A stretch of DNA of 64,000 nt, from assembly GCF_015832195.1 (NCBI RefSeq), contig NC_052018.1, forward strand, positions 63,301,666 to 63,365,665, written 5' to 3'. Positions 28,308-41,200 of the stretch are shown here, in pieces; position 1 is the first letter of the stretch, and the number at the start of each line of letters is the position of its first letter. Source of the stretch: Motacilla alba alba. Lineage: Eukaryota; Chordata; Aves; Passeriformes; Motacillidae. The notes below the pieces were generated by a model. That model was not told where the DNA came from. It ran no database searches and saw nothing but the letters and a program-made list of their open reading frames with translations. Position numbers and translations under genes: made by a program.

Positions 28308-30925
28308 CTGTAACAAACAAACAAACAAAAAGACCTTTTTGAAATAACCATACTCCCCCTCAGTTTCTCACCTCTGGAAAACAAGGTGCCAGAGGCAGTC
28401 CCCTGTCCTCCCCAGCAGCAGAAGGGGTCAGTCAGGAAGCTGGCAGTAGTGGGATGTGCTGGTAGGGACATTCCTCACCTGGACTGGGAACTCACACACA
28501 CACCCACACCATGCCTTTCAGATTAAAGACCACCACCAAATTCTGGGGAGTGGGTCACCTCCCACCCTGACTGATGGAAGGTAGAGAATATCGAGGTTTA
28601 TTTTGTGCTGCCTAATCTCTGAATCAGTTCCTCATTTCCCAGCACAAGAAGAGGTGTCTCAATAAATCATTAATAAAGCATCAAAGCTAAGAGAGAAATT
28701 TCCTATTTGTGCCACAGCAATTCAACCATTTAGGTTGACGTTTGAACATCATCTGTCTAAGAAATATATCAGCATTTTAATCTTTTGGCTTAACAAATGT
28801 ATAACTTGATCTACTTTATCAGCACAACATGGTATCGTGTCACTTTAAGTGTCTATTTAAACATTTATAGTACATATCAGGTTATACAAACTAAATATCA
28901 CTTCAACACACAAACTATTCTACAAAATCCAACTGAAAAAGAAACAACATTAACTGGGTGGATATGAGAAATAATTCAAGGTCATAGGTGAGGACGGACA
29001 GAGCTATTAATATTCAGCTGTTGCAAAAAAGCGAGACTTCAGAAGAAATCTAGCTGAGAAACACAGCCCATCTGATACAAACAAAGCAACAGGCAGCATG
29101 AAAGCTCAGCAAGCCCTTTGGAATAATCAAGAGAAGCAGAAAGGATTTGAGACTGTAAAGAAGAGTAAAAATGGCAAATGAGCAGCGAGGGCCTGAGCTG
29201 CACCATAGTTTAACCTCACAGCCCAGTACACTAATGAAAGCTTCAGCTCTCCACTGAAAAGAACAAAAAGAATTGTCTAAGCATCTTGATTTAAGGGATT
29301 TTCCTGGATGAGGAGAGGAGGAAATTATTGAAGTACTATCCCTGTTGAGATCAGACTCAAAAGGAAACAAATCAACACTGCTCTGCTTGAAAAGCAGAAA
29401 TTTTAATACAATCTACTAGGTTATGAATTTTTATGGAGCCCTTAACCAAAGTGTTTTCTCCTTTACTACTGTCCAGCACATCAGCTAAGAGTTAGTAATC
29501 TGACAATGGCTGCAGTTTGTTATTCTACATGCAAATTTGTGATTATGTAGAATTAAATATTTTGAAGTACGGCATGAAATTATTCAAAATAAATCCAGAA
29601 AGGCAATTTGGAATTCTATTATATACCATATTTAAATGTCATTCTTCTGTATGCACAGAATCATCTGTAACAATCATGCTGAAACAATAATGCTTATTAT
29701 CTGGCAATCACAGTCACTGCAGCTAACGCTTTTACAGCGAGTTCTTATACCATGTTCTGTCACACTGTCCATTAATCATGTAATTAAGGCTCTTGTATAA
29801 TGAGCTCTTAAATCTTTTCTTGTACATTCAACAGAAACAACTCAGATTTGAAGCTGCTGACTTTTACAAAGGCAGCAAGTTAGTATCAATGCTTTCCTTA
29901 CCTTTAAAAGTTGCTATTTTTAAAAAATAGTTACAGCCTCAAGAGACACTAAATTTGGAGGTAATGTATCAGCCGGTAGTTATAACTGCTACCAATGTCA
30001 CCTTAACCAGCAGCAGCAACACCACTTGGCTTTTGAGCAACACATTTTGGTAAATACATTAAATTTAAAATAAACTGTCATTTTGCATATTGACAAACTG
30101 GTGTTTCGGATGGCTTTAAAGTCTGCACACTACCATGAAGAGATCCCAGCTTGAATGGGTGTATCTCTGCAAGGCTTCTGCCCTGACCTACCACCACCAC
30201 CTGTGTGTCTGAGCACCTGCACCAGAGCACTGAGTCATTCCCAGACAGATGTTTTTCCCACAGCTGTCTACCCCTACCTGCACAGCACAAGTGCTCTGTC
30301 TATCACATGGACAATTAATTCTCTGGAATGCAAACAATCCTGCTGTCTCAGACACACTCTGGAGTAGCCGCAAGCCTTGGATCTTCCTCTCTCAAGGCAT
30401 AGATTAGGTGAGTGTTTAATGAACTCGAAGTTGCTTCAGGCTGCGGTGGGTGAGTGCCCTCACCAGGGTCAGCCACAACAAAGATTAAGGAGAGCTGAGT
30501 AATCTCCAAGCACAAAGACACTTGGGACCTTCCTGTTCCCTTGGCACTTTTTTGCTACAATTATGATAAAACGCAACTTATGAACTAAAAAACCCTGGAA
30601 ACATGAAACATCTGCTCAAAAGGTGCAACTACTCCTGACACTAGTAATGAAGCATCAGATTTAATTACCAATGCTCTCAAAGGGGGCTTTATTTAAAAAC
30701 CTACGTGTATTAACCAGTGACCCTTGCAACGACTTCAGTCTAGTTAAAGGCCATTGTACCTCTGAAAACAAAGGGACAGAGACCCGTCAGCCCTCTTGTA
30801 TTGCACTCATAGGTACAGGCTGGAAAAGACGGATGGAAGGAGGAAAGGGAGAAAAGATGCACAACCTTGACTATCTGATCAGTTGGAATTTCACCTTATG
30901 AGTCTTTCTTATGGGTGGTACTAAC
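28308..30925 (-). other. HECA intron 3
   Basis: A 2.6-kb intron. The acceptor side (28311-28331) is a short TTTG/GTTT repeat. A stretch at about 29520-29880 is rich in homeodomain-type TAAT motifs and an ATGCAAAT, and looks like a possible conserved noncoding element. No additional exon seen. Confidence 0.75.
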
Positions 30926-31080
30926 CTGACAACAGGGAGATGCTGCCAGAATATCGTAGGTATACATAGTTCCCAGCTGATGCCAGCTTCCATCCCATCG
31001 GGACTTGCACTTAATGCAGATAATTTTGTGAACCCCTTCTAAGCAGTCTACACAAACAGCATAGAGGTGCATAAGCCTTC
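30926..31080 (-). CDS. HECA: HECA coding exon 3
   Basis: A 155-base exon giving the end of codon 425 and residues 426-476: RLMHLYAVCVDCLEGVHK, then IICIKCKSRWDGSW, ending SPCCQ. Cys pairs at 434/437, 446/449 and 474/475 suggest metal binding together with exon 4. Acceptor TGTCCACAG|GA (phase 1), donor CAG|GTTAGT (phase 0). An ATG 15 bases upstream of the exon is intronic. Confidence 0.97.
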
Positions 31081-34000
31081 CTGTGGACAGAAAAGACACA
31101 TCTTAAGGAGCCAAAAAGAGAAGATTAAAACAGACATTTTCTACAATGTAGTATCTGACCTTTAGTGATACAAATCACATCTTGTTTTTTTTTTTTCTTT
31201 ATAAAGAGTGAATGATAAAGTGAAAAGTACTTCTCTACAGGAAATACACAGGGCTTGACTGAAGCTATGCAGAACTCAGGAATTAGTCATCACCCTGCCC
31301 ACTCTCCCTTACATCATCTGCTGGTAGGTCTTAGCAGAATATTTTATAAAAGGAGTTGCTAAACCTCCAAGAAGAGATGCCAGGTTAAGCTGTAAGATCA
31401 GCTGCTGTGCTTCCAAAACCAGAATATTGCCCTAGCTTCATCCCCACCTGATATAAGAAGTGGAGAAGTGATGAAGCTTATTAGCAAACTTAGTATAAAT
31501 TCATTTAACAACTTGCTGGCATCTTCCAGCAAAGAGGGAACCAACAACCTAATTAAGAGTCCCCATGGGAAAAAAAAAGCAACAGCCAGAAGAGCAAGTT
31601 TTTTGCATGTACTTTCTTCTGACTGTTCATTAACAAGTATATTTACATTATATATTGCACATAGAAAGACTTTAACATGCCATTCAGAACTATGAATATA
31701 ATGAGCTCTATCATCACCTTAGGATCTGTATGCACAATGGCTTTCAAAACCTGAGTTACATTTATGTCCATAAAAAACAAGTGGCTCAGACTTAGAAATC
31801 AAATATTTTCACTACATACATGTGGCTGAACTAACCAATGCAAAATCTGAGACTGACTTTCATAAAAAAATAGAATTCCTACAAAAACTATAAAGATCTG
31901 GTATTTAGATTATGCCTTTTAGTGACTAAACTGATTTGCAGTTTAATAGAAGTGGCCTGACACCGAGTACTAATCCTGTAACATACCAGATTTTGCACTG
32001 CTATGTAAGACAGAGCTAAGCAGTAGTGAAGTTACAGATCAGCCACGAAACTGTGTTCAGGTCTGTGCTCAACATGTGCTCACCTTGGATTGCAATTTGT
32101 GCTCTTTAGCATCAAAGCACTGAACACATCACAAACTGTAATTCAACAGATACACATCTTGTAACTCTTCTACAAAAATGGGACCAAAATATTAGTAATT
32201 TATGATTAGTCTATACCAGAAACTTACAAAATTAATAGTCTGTGTTTCTACTTGTTTTGGTTTTTAAACCAACTATTTTAGAAAAACAAGAAAAAACAGA
32301 CTCTTCTTAAAATACACGTACAAAATTCACTTACTGGTGTGGGCTGGTAAAAACTGAGTTATTCTACACTGGCATGTTCAGCTCTAGAAAACATGATGGG
32401 ATGAAACTAAAATGTGTATCATATACATATAACATATATAACAAACTCTGTTCCTAAAGTGAACGAACACTCAAGATTGGTGATGTTCACACAACTCCAT
32501 GCACAGCAGTTGTGTTGAGCAGGAAGATAAATATTTTTCCCCATCTGAAGTTCTGCACTGTTTCTGCACTTCAAAATACTACATTCCCCCACCATTTCAT
32601 TTTCAGGATACTTTTCGTATTGGAAATGAGGCACTTGTATCTTAAACATGCCTGAAGTAATATAAGTGATTTTCTGTACTGAAAAGAAAATAACAGCCTG
32701 GAATAGCACCTTACAGCTTAATTTCATTTCAGAGAGTACTCCTGGTAAGAAACCATCTTACCCAGGACAAGGAAGGAAAAATTTAACCATTAATTATTCA
32801 CAGCAACTCGTCTGAACAAGTTTTTCAGATATATCATCCAACAGTTAAGAAATAATTAAGGTTTAAAAAAAATCATTTCACAGTTTCATTCTTAGAGGCA
32901 AATGTTAACAAACAAAGAGTTTCACTATTATTACTAAACCAGCTTTTTGTACTGATAAAATCACAAGCACATTGTGTGACTTCCCATCAAAGCAAATAAG
33001 CATAGTTATCTCACATAGGTATATTCTGTTTATCCTGGAACTTTTCTGGCTTATATATTTGCCTATTGCTTCTTCTCCTTAAAGTACATTAGGCAAGACA
33101 GGAACAATAATGTTAGCATGAATACAGTTTAGTGACTTAGTGAGTAGTGATTTAAGGAACGAAAAAAATAAAATACAAAGTTTACTGAGCAAAGGTATGT
33201 TACAAAACATATACTATGACCATGCATAGGATACAATGTATTTTATTGAAAGGTGAGTAACTTTAATGTTAAAATACCTCCCGTTAATCCCTTACCAACA
33301 CACTTTTCAACACATAATTCTATGCTTTTGACCTCCAGACGAGGAATACTTTCTCAGACTGATTTTAGCCATGCTGCCTGCTAGCAGGCTGCAGGACAGG
33401 CACATCCAGCCATGTACCACCCCAGTCACTTAATTTTGGGCCACAGCTTTAAGGAAGAGCTGAAGCTCTTGCTGGCCGACATTCATTTGTTTCTCTAAGA
33501 GGGAAAAAAGAAACACGTGCTTTGGTCTCAATTCATCTGAGAGCTAGGACATAATCAAGACATAGCTCAAACATGTGCAAGTTTGGAAGTAAGTATAAAA
33601 CCTTCACTGTTACACTGCTGCTTTAACACACCATATTAAAAGCTTACGCTTACTACATCCACCCTCTCCAGGCTGTGTTAACACAGGCCAGACTACAGCC
33701 TTTTCTGTATTTAAGAAATAATACTTTGCTATAAAACAAAACTGATATTCTGTAGTCTGAAAGCAGATGAGAGGTACCTCACCCTCACCAGTGGTACAAA
33801 CACAGCTTCCAGCCAGGCTGCAGCATAGCATGCTTAAATTGAAAAGGCGGTTTAAAAGGTTGGTGTGCATCTTGGAGTAATGTTTCCAAGAGATAAATGA
33901 GCATGCATAAGCTCCAGAACAGATTGGCTGGAAAACCTTCCCACGGTCTACCTAGAAATCGGATCAGAACTTGTTTAGTTGTAAGCCCAAACACCAGGCA

Positions 34001-34203
34001 TGGATCTTTCTATACAGCATCTTTTTTAATTCCTTCTAAGTGCTTCAATCTGATCCACGTGAGTATTTTGGACATTACTTCAAGCTTTACAGAATTGCTT
34101 AAAAATGCGGAACTGGGATGAAAATCTGTAATGGCAGGGACAGGGCACAGAAGGCAGTTCCATCATTTAATGAAACCTAGCATGACTGACAGACAACCTG
34201 TAC
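31081..34203 (-). other. HECA intron 2
   Basis: A 3.1-kb AT-rich intron with no recognised repeat element or extra exon. Open frames at 32419-32727 and 33610-33994 have no family resemblance. Confidence 0.75.
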
Positions 34204-35244
34204 CTTGAAGGTGACAGGGAACATCATATTCAATCTCATCATGTCTCGAAGGGCTAAGGAACAGGGTCCCATCCACCAGCGGAAACTGTTCAAACACTGG
34301 CAGCGCCCTGTGGCACAGAGCACAGTTTACAACGTTCCTGTGGCTGGCACTGAGAGCAGCAAGGATGAACTTCCGAAGGTCCTCCCCTTGGCCCACCTGG
34401 GCATCATCTTCCATCCGCACGTGGAAAGTATTCAATTTGTGCCTGGGGATGTGAGTGAGCAGCTCGGATAGATCGAGCCTTCTCAGAAACTGCACTGGGG
34501 TATCGAAGTGTCCTGATCTATGTGCTTGCAAGCCAGCTGCCCCGTAATCAAAATGTGCATTCCTGTACATGCCCCCCCCAGCCATGTTCTTCTTATGGGG
34601 CTCCAGGTGAATGGCATTCTTCAAAAACTCTCCCAAGTACCGCGAGGAACGAGGGCCGCTGAAATGCGTGGGGGCGAGGATGGAGTAGCCGGTGGGCGGG
34701 GACTGGCCGGGAGAGACGCAAGGCGAGCGCACGGCGTAGCTGCCACCCATGACACCCTTCTCCTGGGAGTTCTGCCTGTCCATGGAGTGCCTTCGCTGCA
34801 GGTCATTGCTCAAGCCTTTCTGCGGCTTGTTGGCCGGCCTGCCTTTTTTGGCCTCCTCTGCTGACTCTGTCACAGACCTGCCCGTACTCTTCTCCAACAC
34901 TGATTTCTTCTTCTTGTCATCCTGCATTCGCTTCACCTGGTACCAGTCCGTGTCCTTCTTTAAGTGGCCCTGCCCACAGCGACAGGAGCAAAAGCGAAAA
35001 GCCAGGTCGTATCCCTTCTTGGTCCACATGTTTTGGCGACACTGCTTTTCGTTCCAGCTCCTGGCTCTGCCAATGCAATTGAACTGGACGAGGATGCTGC
35101 TTTCCCACTCATAGAAGCACTGAAGGTGCATCCAAGTGCTGTAGGGACAGTGCTCGTTGTTGCATATAACCTTCTGGTAGTCATCCTTCTCCAGGTCCAC
35201 CGGCCTCCCAAAGCTACAGATCAGTGGAGTAGCACAAGGGGCTT
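34204..35244 (-). CDS. HECA: HECA coding exon 2 (main headcase domain)
   Basis: A 1041-base exon encoding residues 78-425 (end codons split). It starts EAPCATPLICSFGRPVDLEK and includes the Cys/His-rich headcase region (Cys 81, 87, 105, 110 and 120, with HCPYSTWMHLQCFYEWESS). The C-rich FRFCSCRCGQGHLKKDTDW follows. A polar, probably disordered linker with RRHSMDRQNSQEK and SPGQSPPTGYSIL comes next. The second conserved block runs from RSSRYLGEFLKNAIHLEPHK through HFDTPVQFLRRLDLSELLTH to NCALCHRALPVFEQFPLVDG. Acceptor CCTTCCACAG|AA, donor CTTCAAG|GTACAGG. Read alone, the frame runs on at both ends into intron (from 35287 and to 34163). Confidence 0.98.
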
Positions 35245-38200
35245 CTGTGGAAGGTAAAACAGGTACATTAATAACTTCATGGCCCATTTATTGCAGTGCT
35301 TTCTTTAAACACTGTGACAAACACACCCAAGCTCTTACTAACAACCTGTATCGCTAAAGGACCACAAGCACCAGCTCTGAGTCAGTGCAAAAAAGCAGTA
35401 TTTGCCAAAAAGAGATAATCACGTGAAAGGAGATAAGGAAATGCATAAATAAAGATACAAGATGACACTACAGGCTGTGTAATGTTCAAACCAAAGCACC
35501 TCAGAAAAATTAGCCCTCCTCAAGTATTTGTGAATGCCGTTACAAGGCATTAAGAAGCAAGGAGAAAGCTTTGTGAATGTTTCTGGAGAGCTGCTTTGAA
35601 GCCTGAGAGGCAACATGGGGAGAACACACAGAGATGCCTGTTTGAAAAACAAGTAAGAAATACAAGTAAGTAAGCAAGTACACCCAGCTTTGCAATCATG
35701 AGGAGAGGCAGGAATTGATCTTTTCTGAGGGAAAAGAAATTTCTTTTTTGGGTCTGAGCAAGAGACAACAGCTAGGGAGAAAAGGAGTGAGCAGAGAACT
35801 TTGAAAAGCACGACAAAGAGCTTATGTTCCTGGTACAGAAAGGAGGGCCTTCATTACATTGCTTAGGCAAATAGAGACTATATCACCACCACTGACCTTC
35901 TGGATAGCTAAATTTCACAAACCAAACAGTTCTGCACCACAGACAGGTGAAAAAATCCAAATGCAACGTGATATTTTATTAGCAAAGTAGCAGCTTTGCT
36001 ATATCCTTGAGCAAAGAACAGTTTACTTCAATTATCTCACAGCAACAATATCAGCTTCTACACAAAAAAATGCCCTACAAAAGAATTTTCTGCATTTATG
36101 AACGAATGACATTTTCCAGTTCCTCATCAAAGTACCACAGACCACATATGACTCCCATTGCTGGCTGCTCTGTTGCAGCTGGGAGGCTCAAAAGAGATTG
36201 AATATTTTCTACTGGAGTTTTTGTAAGAACTTTTTAGATGCTGTAGCAGGTTAACCCCCACCACAGATGCTTACTCAAGTATTACAAACACTTCTTCTCT
36301 GTATTTCTATCTTCCTAATTCTTCCACTTCATCAGAAAGTACTGCTCCAACAGGGCAGTCAGGCTGCCTTCTAACCTCTGTATGGCTGCTTTCAAATATT
36401 AGCAGGCTTCTTCCAGGTCTTCCATGGTCAAGTGCTGCCTCACCCTATCTAAAACACAGCAATCAGCTTCCTGAAGTTCCACTCAAGTCTCAGCCAGAGC
36501 CCCAGGACTTGTGGCAGAGGTGCACAGAGCCTTGAGGAGAGAGACTGCCATGACTGAAATTTCCTCCCCTTAAAACTTCAAATTTCTATCTGATGAGCAG
36601 GTAAAAAACCACCACTTTGTTGCATTGTTTTTAATCCCATTTTTATCACTGCTTGCACAAATAACACTTCATAATTTGCAGTAGAATGAGAGGTATTATA
36701 CTCCTAGATGTACTTTGACTCCAACTCTCAGTATGAGACACTCTATCCATCATCACCTGTCCTACACCAGTAACACACAAATCAAATGCTCTGCAACAAC
36801 AGATCTCTGCTGTGCTAGTGGTCCCCTTCCCAGCAAGTTTTTGGAAAAACCTATAAACAAACAAAATGTTCAAAGCTACTCTCAGTAAATACAAGATTTC
36901 TGAAGTTCTTAAGACTTTCTTATACCAAAGAAAGAGCCACAATTTGCACAGAAAAACTTTCCTGAGCCATTCTCTGGAAGATGCCACATCCTTCACTTAA
37001 TTTCTCTGTCTCTGTTTCTAATGCCAAAAGTGGCATATTTGCAAAAGAGTTCTTCTGCAATACCTTTCCTTCAGAGAGTGGCCTATAAATTGCAAGCAAA
37101 ACAAACTCCCAAAAGCTTTCCTTCAAAGAAGAAAAAGGGAAAGAAAAATTTTCATTTCAAAATATGGACTTTTCAGTCATTAAAAACAAATTACCAAATT
37201 GGAGAGAAGAGAGACAAGACAGGTTTTTCCTGGAGACTCTTTGGAAGCTCCTTCTATAATGTGACAAATATTTTGTTATTGGCTGTCTCGCGTCTCTGAA
37301 AAGCCCGATACCAGTGACTAATTTTTCTTCATTCTTTCACTGAGTGTTATTAAGTATAATGTTGCTATTATTTACTATAATGTTGCTGGCCAAGAGCAGA
37401 AGTAAGCGATAACTTACCTGCTCTGAAACAAAATCTGTCAGTTTACCAGTTCAGAGAGTTTTCCCACCCATTCTCCCAGACTTCGATTCAAGTCACACTC
37501 CCACAGCAAGCATCTCTGAAAAGCTTTTTTTCCTTGTCAGTCTTTCCTTCATCATATTTAAGGTCTGAAAGTATAGTTCACAATTACAGCATCCTTATGC
37601 AATTGACCTCAGAGAGGCCAGTTAAACTGAACCCATGAAAGGCAAATTGTCAGAAGTCATGTGTGAGGCAAGGTACCAGAGGCACCAATATGAACAATTT
37701 TCACTTACACATTTCCTTTATTCATCTATTTTGGTAGACATCCCTTTCCACCATCACAAGAAGGTAGCAAAATCCAAAAAGGTAGGCCAAAAATCCACTT
37801 ACGCTCTCACTGTGTTTCAGAGAGTAAATGTTCCAACAGTTGCAGGTATAATTATAGCTGACAGCTGAGAAAGTACTACACAGACAAGTCTAGAATTGAA
37901 TACAGACACTATACTTGTTCATCCACACCGACATAGTTACCTGACTAAAAAAGGAAAGTGTTTCCTTGATCACCCTTTGAACACGTTTTTGAGTTAGTAT
38001 GCAAAAACATATGATCTCTAGTTCCTTGAGAAGTTTACAGACTCTTCTTCACTACGTGGACAAAAAATGACATTAATAAAATAAGTGACTGAAATACAAA
38101 AACTATCTCCACAGACGATGTCTGCAATTACTTAATTATGATCATGTACTGAGTGTCTAGAGGCTAAAATAAAGGCGACTTTCAAGACACTTTTTTCCCC

Positions 38201-41200
38201 TTTTCCTAGTCAATCAATGGAAATACTGTGGAATAAGATCTTCTACAGCTTCTCCTTAAGAATTTACAGACACCAGATTACCTGAGGAACTTCCCACACA
38301 GCAGAACTATGGGCAAGAAAAGGCAAAGCTGCAAGTTCTGGACAGACATGTCTTCTTCAATATTTAAGTTAACTAGATGATTACAAAGTTTTCACACATT
38401 CCCTCATCTGATCTGCTATCCACACAGTGTGAATTGGCTGGTCACATAATCAACACAGCAAAAGCAGGCCCAGAGCAGCTGGAACACAGCAACAGAATTA
38501 ACAAAAGCCTTCCATCATGCAAGAGACCCCAATAAACTGTTAAATGGTAGCACTGAGATTGCTTTGGAAAACATCATTGCTAAGAGAAGAAGCTGGTGTC
38601 TACTCACCTCTTCTGGGGACTCATCTGACATTTCACTACTGTCACTGCAGCTGCACAGGAAATACTCCAGAAAGCTAAGAGCTCTCACTGCCATGCTGCC
38701 AGGCTCCACAGCACAGGTTATGCCATGCTAGTCTAAGCACGTGCTTTCACTGATGCAAATTTGCTTTATCAAGTCTGCTGCTTTGGAGAAGGCCTTGATG
38801 AAACTGCTGCAGTATTTCCACAACAGAAACTGAGATGCCCAGCATGGCCAATTTAAGTTGTCTCAGCAGAAAGTTCTGTTATTTTCTGTAGTTTTCCTGT
38901 ATTTAAGAAAGCAGAAAATTCCACTACCTGAAAAGCATATGAAAACCTCAAGCCAGCATTTGGTTTTGCCACACACTTCAAATTATTTGTACAAAACAGA
39001 CTGTGCAGGACCGAACATCCCTTGCAGACTTCTCTGTACTCATGTCTCCTGCCAAACATAACCATGCCACATGTTCCTCCATAAAGAATAAATGAGAAAC
39101 AGAAAACAGCAATTTTTGTGCAACTTTCCCGGTTCATGGCAACAGATATGCCTTAGAAGCAAAAGAGGCAGCATTGAGATCATGGGAGCCTCCTTTTAGG
39201 TAATGTGAAGAGCTCTTCCCATCAATTCACACCCTTGAAAATGGTCTGGGTTATTTAATCACCATTTTATAAATGAGATAGAGCACTTCTTTTCAGTATT
39301 AGAAGACTTTAAAAATTCTTGGTATCAAGCCCTTTTACTTCCCATAATTAGAAATAAATTTTAAGATATTCTTCAAAAGGTCAGAGCTAGAATCACTGTC
39401 CTAATGTTTTGTGGTGACGGTGTTAACAAGTACTGTCAAGAGAGATTATGATGGGAAGTAAACAGAAATTACATGGCCAAACTGCCCATCCACACCTATA
39501 GCCCCAAGATGGTTTTTCACCTAAATATAATTTGCTTCCAAGTAGCTAACAGCTCAACAAGATTCTGGTTTCCAAAGCTATGAAACTGAACTCCAGGGAA
39601 AATGAAAGATTACACGGTATCAGAGCAACATCTAATCTCCCAGCAGCTCCTTTCAAAAGAATGCCAAAATAACGATAAAAGAATTTCTATTTAACTCTCA
39701 GTTTCAAGATGGGTTTCACAGCCTAAGAGAACAAAATAAGACAGTGTGCAGTTTTGTGGAGCAGAACAGCTTCAACGTAGGCTGTCAAGCTGCAACTACA
39801 AGCGTGTCCTGCTTCTTTCAATACATTATGTTTCCACATTAAAAAATAAATGTTTTCTCATATTCCTCTGTAGTGATTTGGAACAGTGATTTTGAAAATA
39901 GTTGGAAGGAGCAGTACATAAATGTCTTCTAAAGCAGAAATAACATATGACATTCCAAACACACATACATTTGTGCAAAGATAGCTGACTGTTTAAACAA
40001 GGTTGAGTTTTATGTTTGACAGAGTCACCAAAAAATTAACTTATCTTTTGAAAATAAGAATATGACAGAAGACTGCAAGGAACCTGGATTGGTTTTTCTG
40101 GCTTTTTCTCATTTTTTTCTGTTCAGGTTTATAAACATCCATAAAAGCCAGGAACAGGAATAGAAACAAAACATCTGAGAAATACCTCTTTCAACCAAAA
40201 CAAAAAAAATCCTCCCACACGAACTAGTTCTACCTTTTAATAAAAAGGAAAGGCAGTATATGAAGACCATCCTCCCCATTTTATGACCCAAATGAAAGCA
40301 GCAGAACAACAGCTGCCTGAGGAACCCCCCTCTGGTGCAGTATATTAAGGAGAACGTTGTTTACTTCTGTTTACACACCCATCATAAAACCAAAGATGCA
40401 CCCAGCAAGCCAAATGCAATGATTCCATGGCTTCAGTTTCGTGACTGCTCTCATTTGTTCCAGGCCCTCAATGCAGGTGCCTAAAGCAAAATTCGCTCTT
40501 CCCCTGCTCCGCTCCCACATTACCGACTGTGTTAAGCACCAGAGTTTTTCAGCCAATGGACAGAAACAGATAATTATTTCCCCTACTCGTCAGCATAGGT
40601 TTCAGCTCACTGCACAGATCTGCCATCTCTGGTAAAACTCAGGGGAGGTGTTAAACATGTGAGGCTGGGGGCAGAGGGAGAGGGAAGTGCGGTGGCGGCT
40701 GGACGAGACAGCCCTACTGTCATCTTAAAACAACTGTCAGGCAACAGGAGGTTGTTAGGGATCTGGAAAAAGAAATTATCCCCAAAAAAGGGAAAGGTCT
40801 TGGCACTGGATTGGTTGCAAAACACTTGCTGTGGCTTGCTCTTGGTCTGCTGTTACTCTAGCATCTCTTCACCTGTGCCAAGGACACAGTAGTTGCCAGC
40901 ACATTACCTAGGCCAGAAGGGTTCCTGTGGGACACATACCTTGCAAACCAAGCACTTCAACCTCTACCCTGCTTTCCCATGAACACTGCTCTCTTCACAA
41001 CCTCACACAGCCAGGAATTGTTCACCCTGCCAGCCTGAACCAGAGCTGAGTCACTCCTGGGGAAGGCCACTCCCTACCAACCATCTGCATGAATCTTCTG
41101 AATTTCCTCTGCCATCAGCATAGCTTTATTTTAATTGAAGTCATACAATGTTACTGCAGTAATGCTGTAATGCAGCTGTAGAAAATAAACCACCACCACA

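Noticed and set aside
36240..36600. Possible eroded LTR or repeat in HECA intron 1 (AGGTTAACCCCCACC region)
   Set aside because: A few words resemble avian LTR ends, but no full-length match, flanking repeat or poly(A)/TATA arrangement could be traced.
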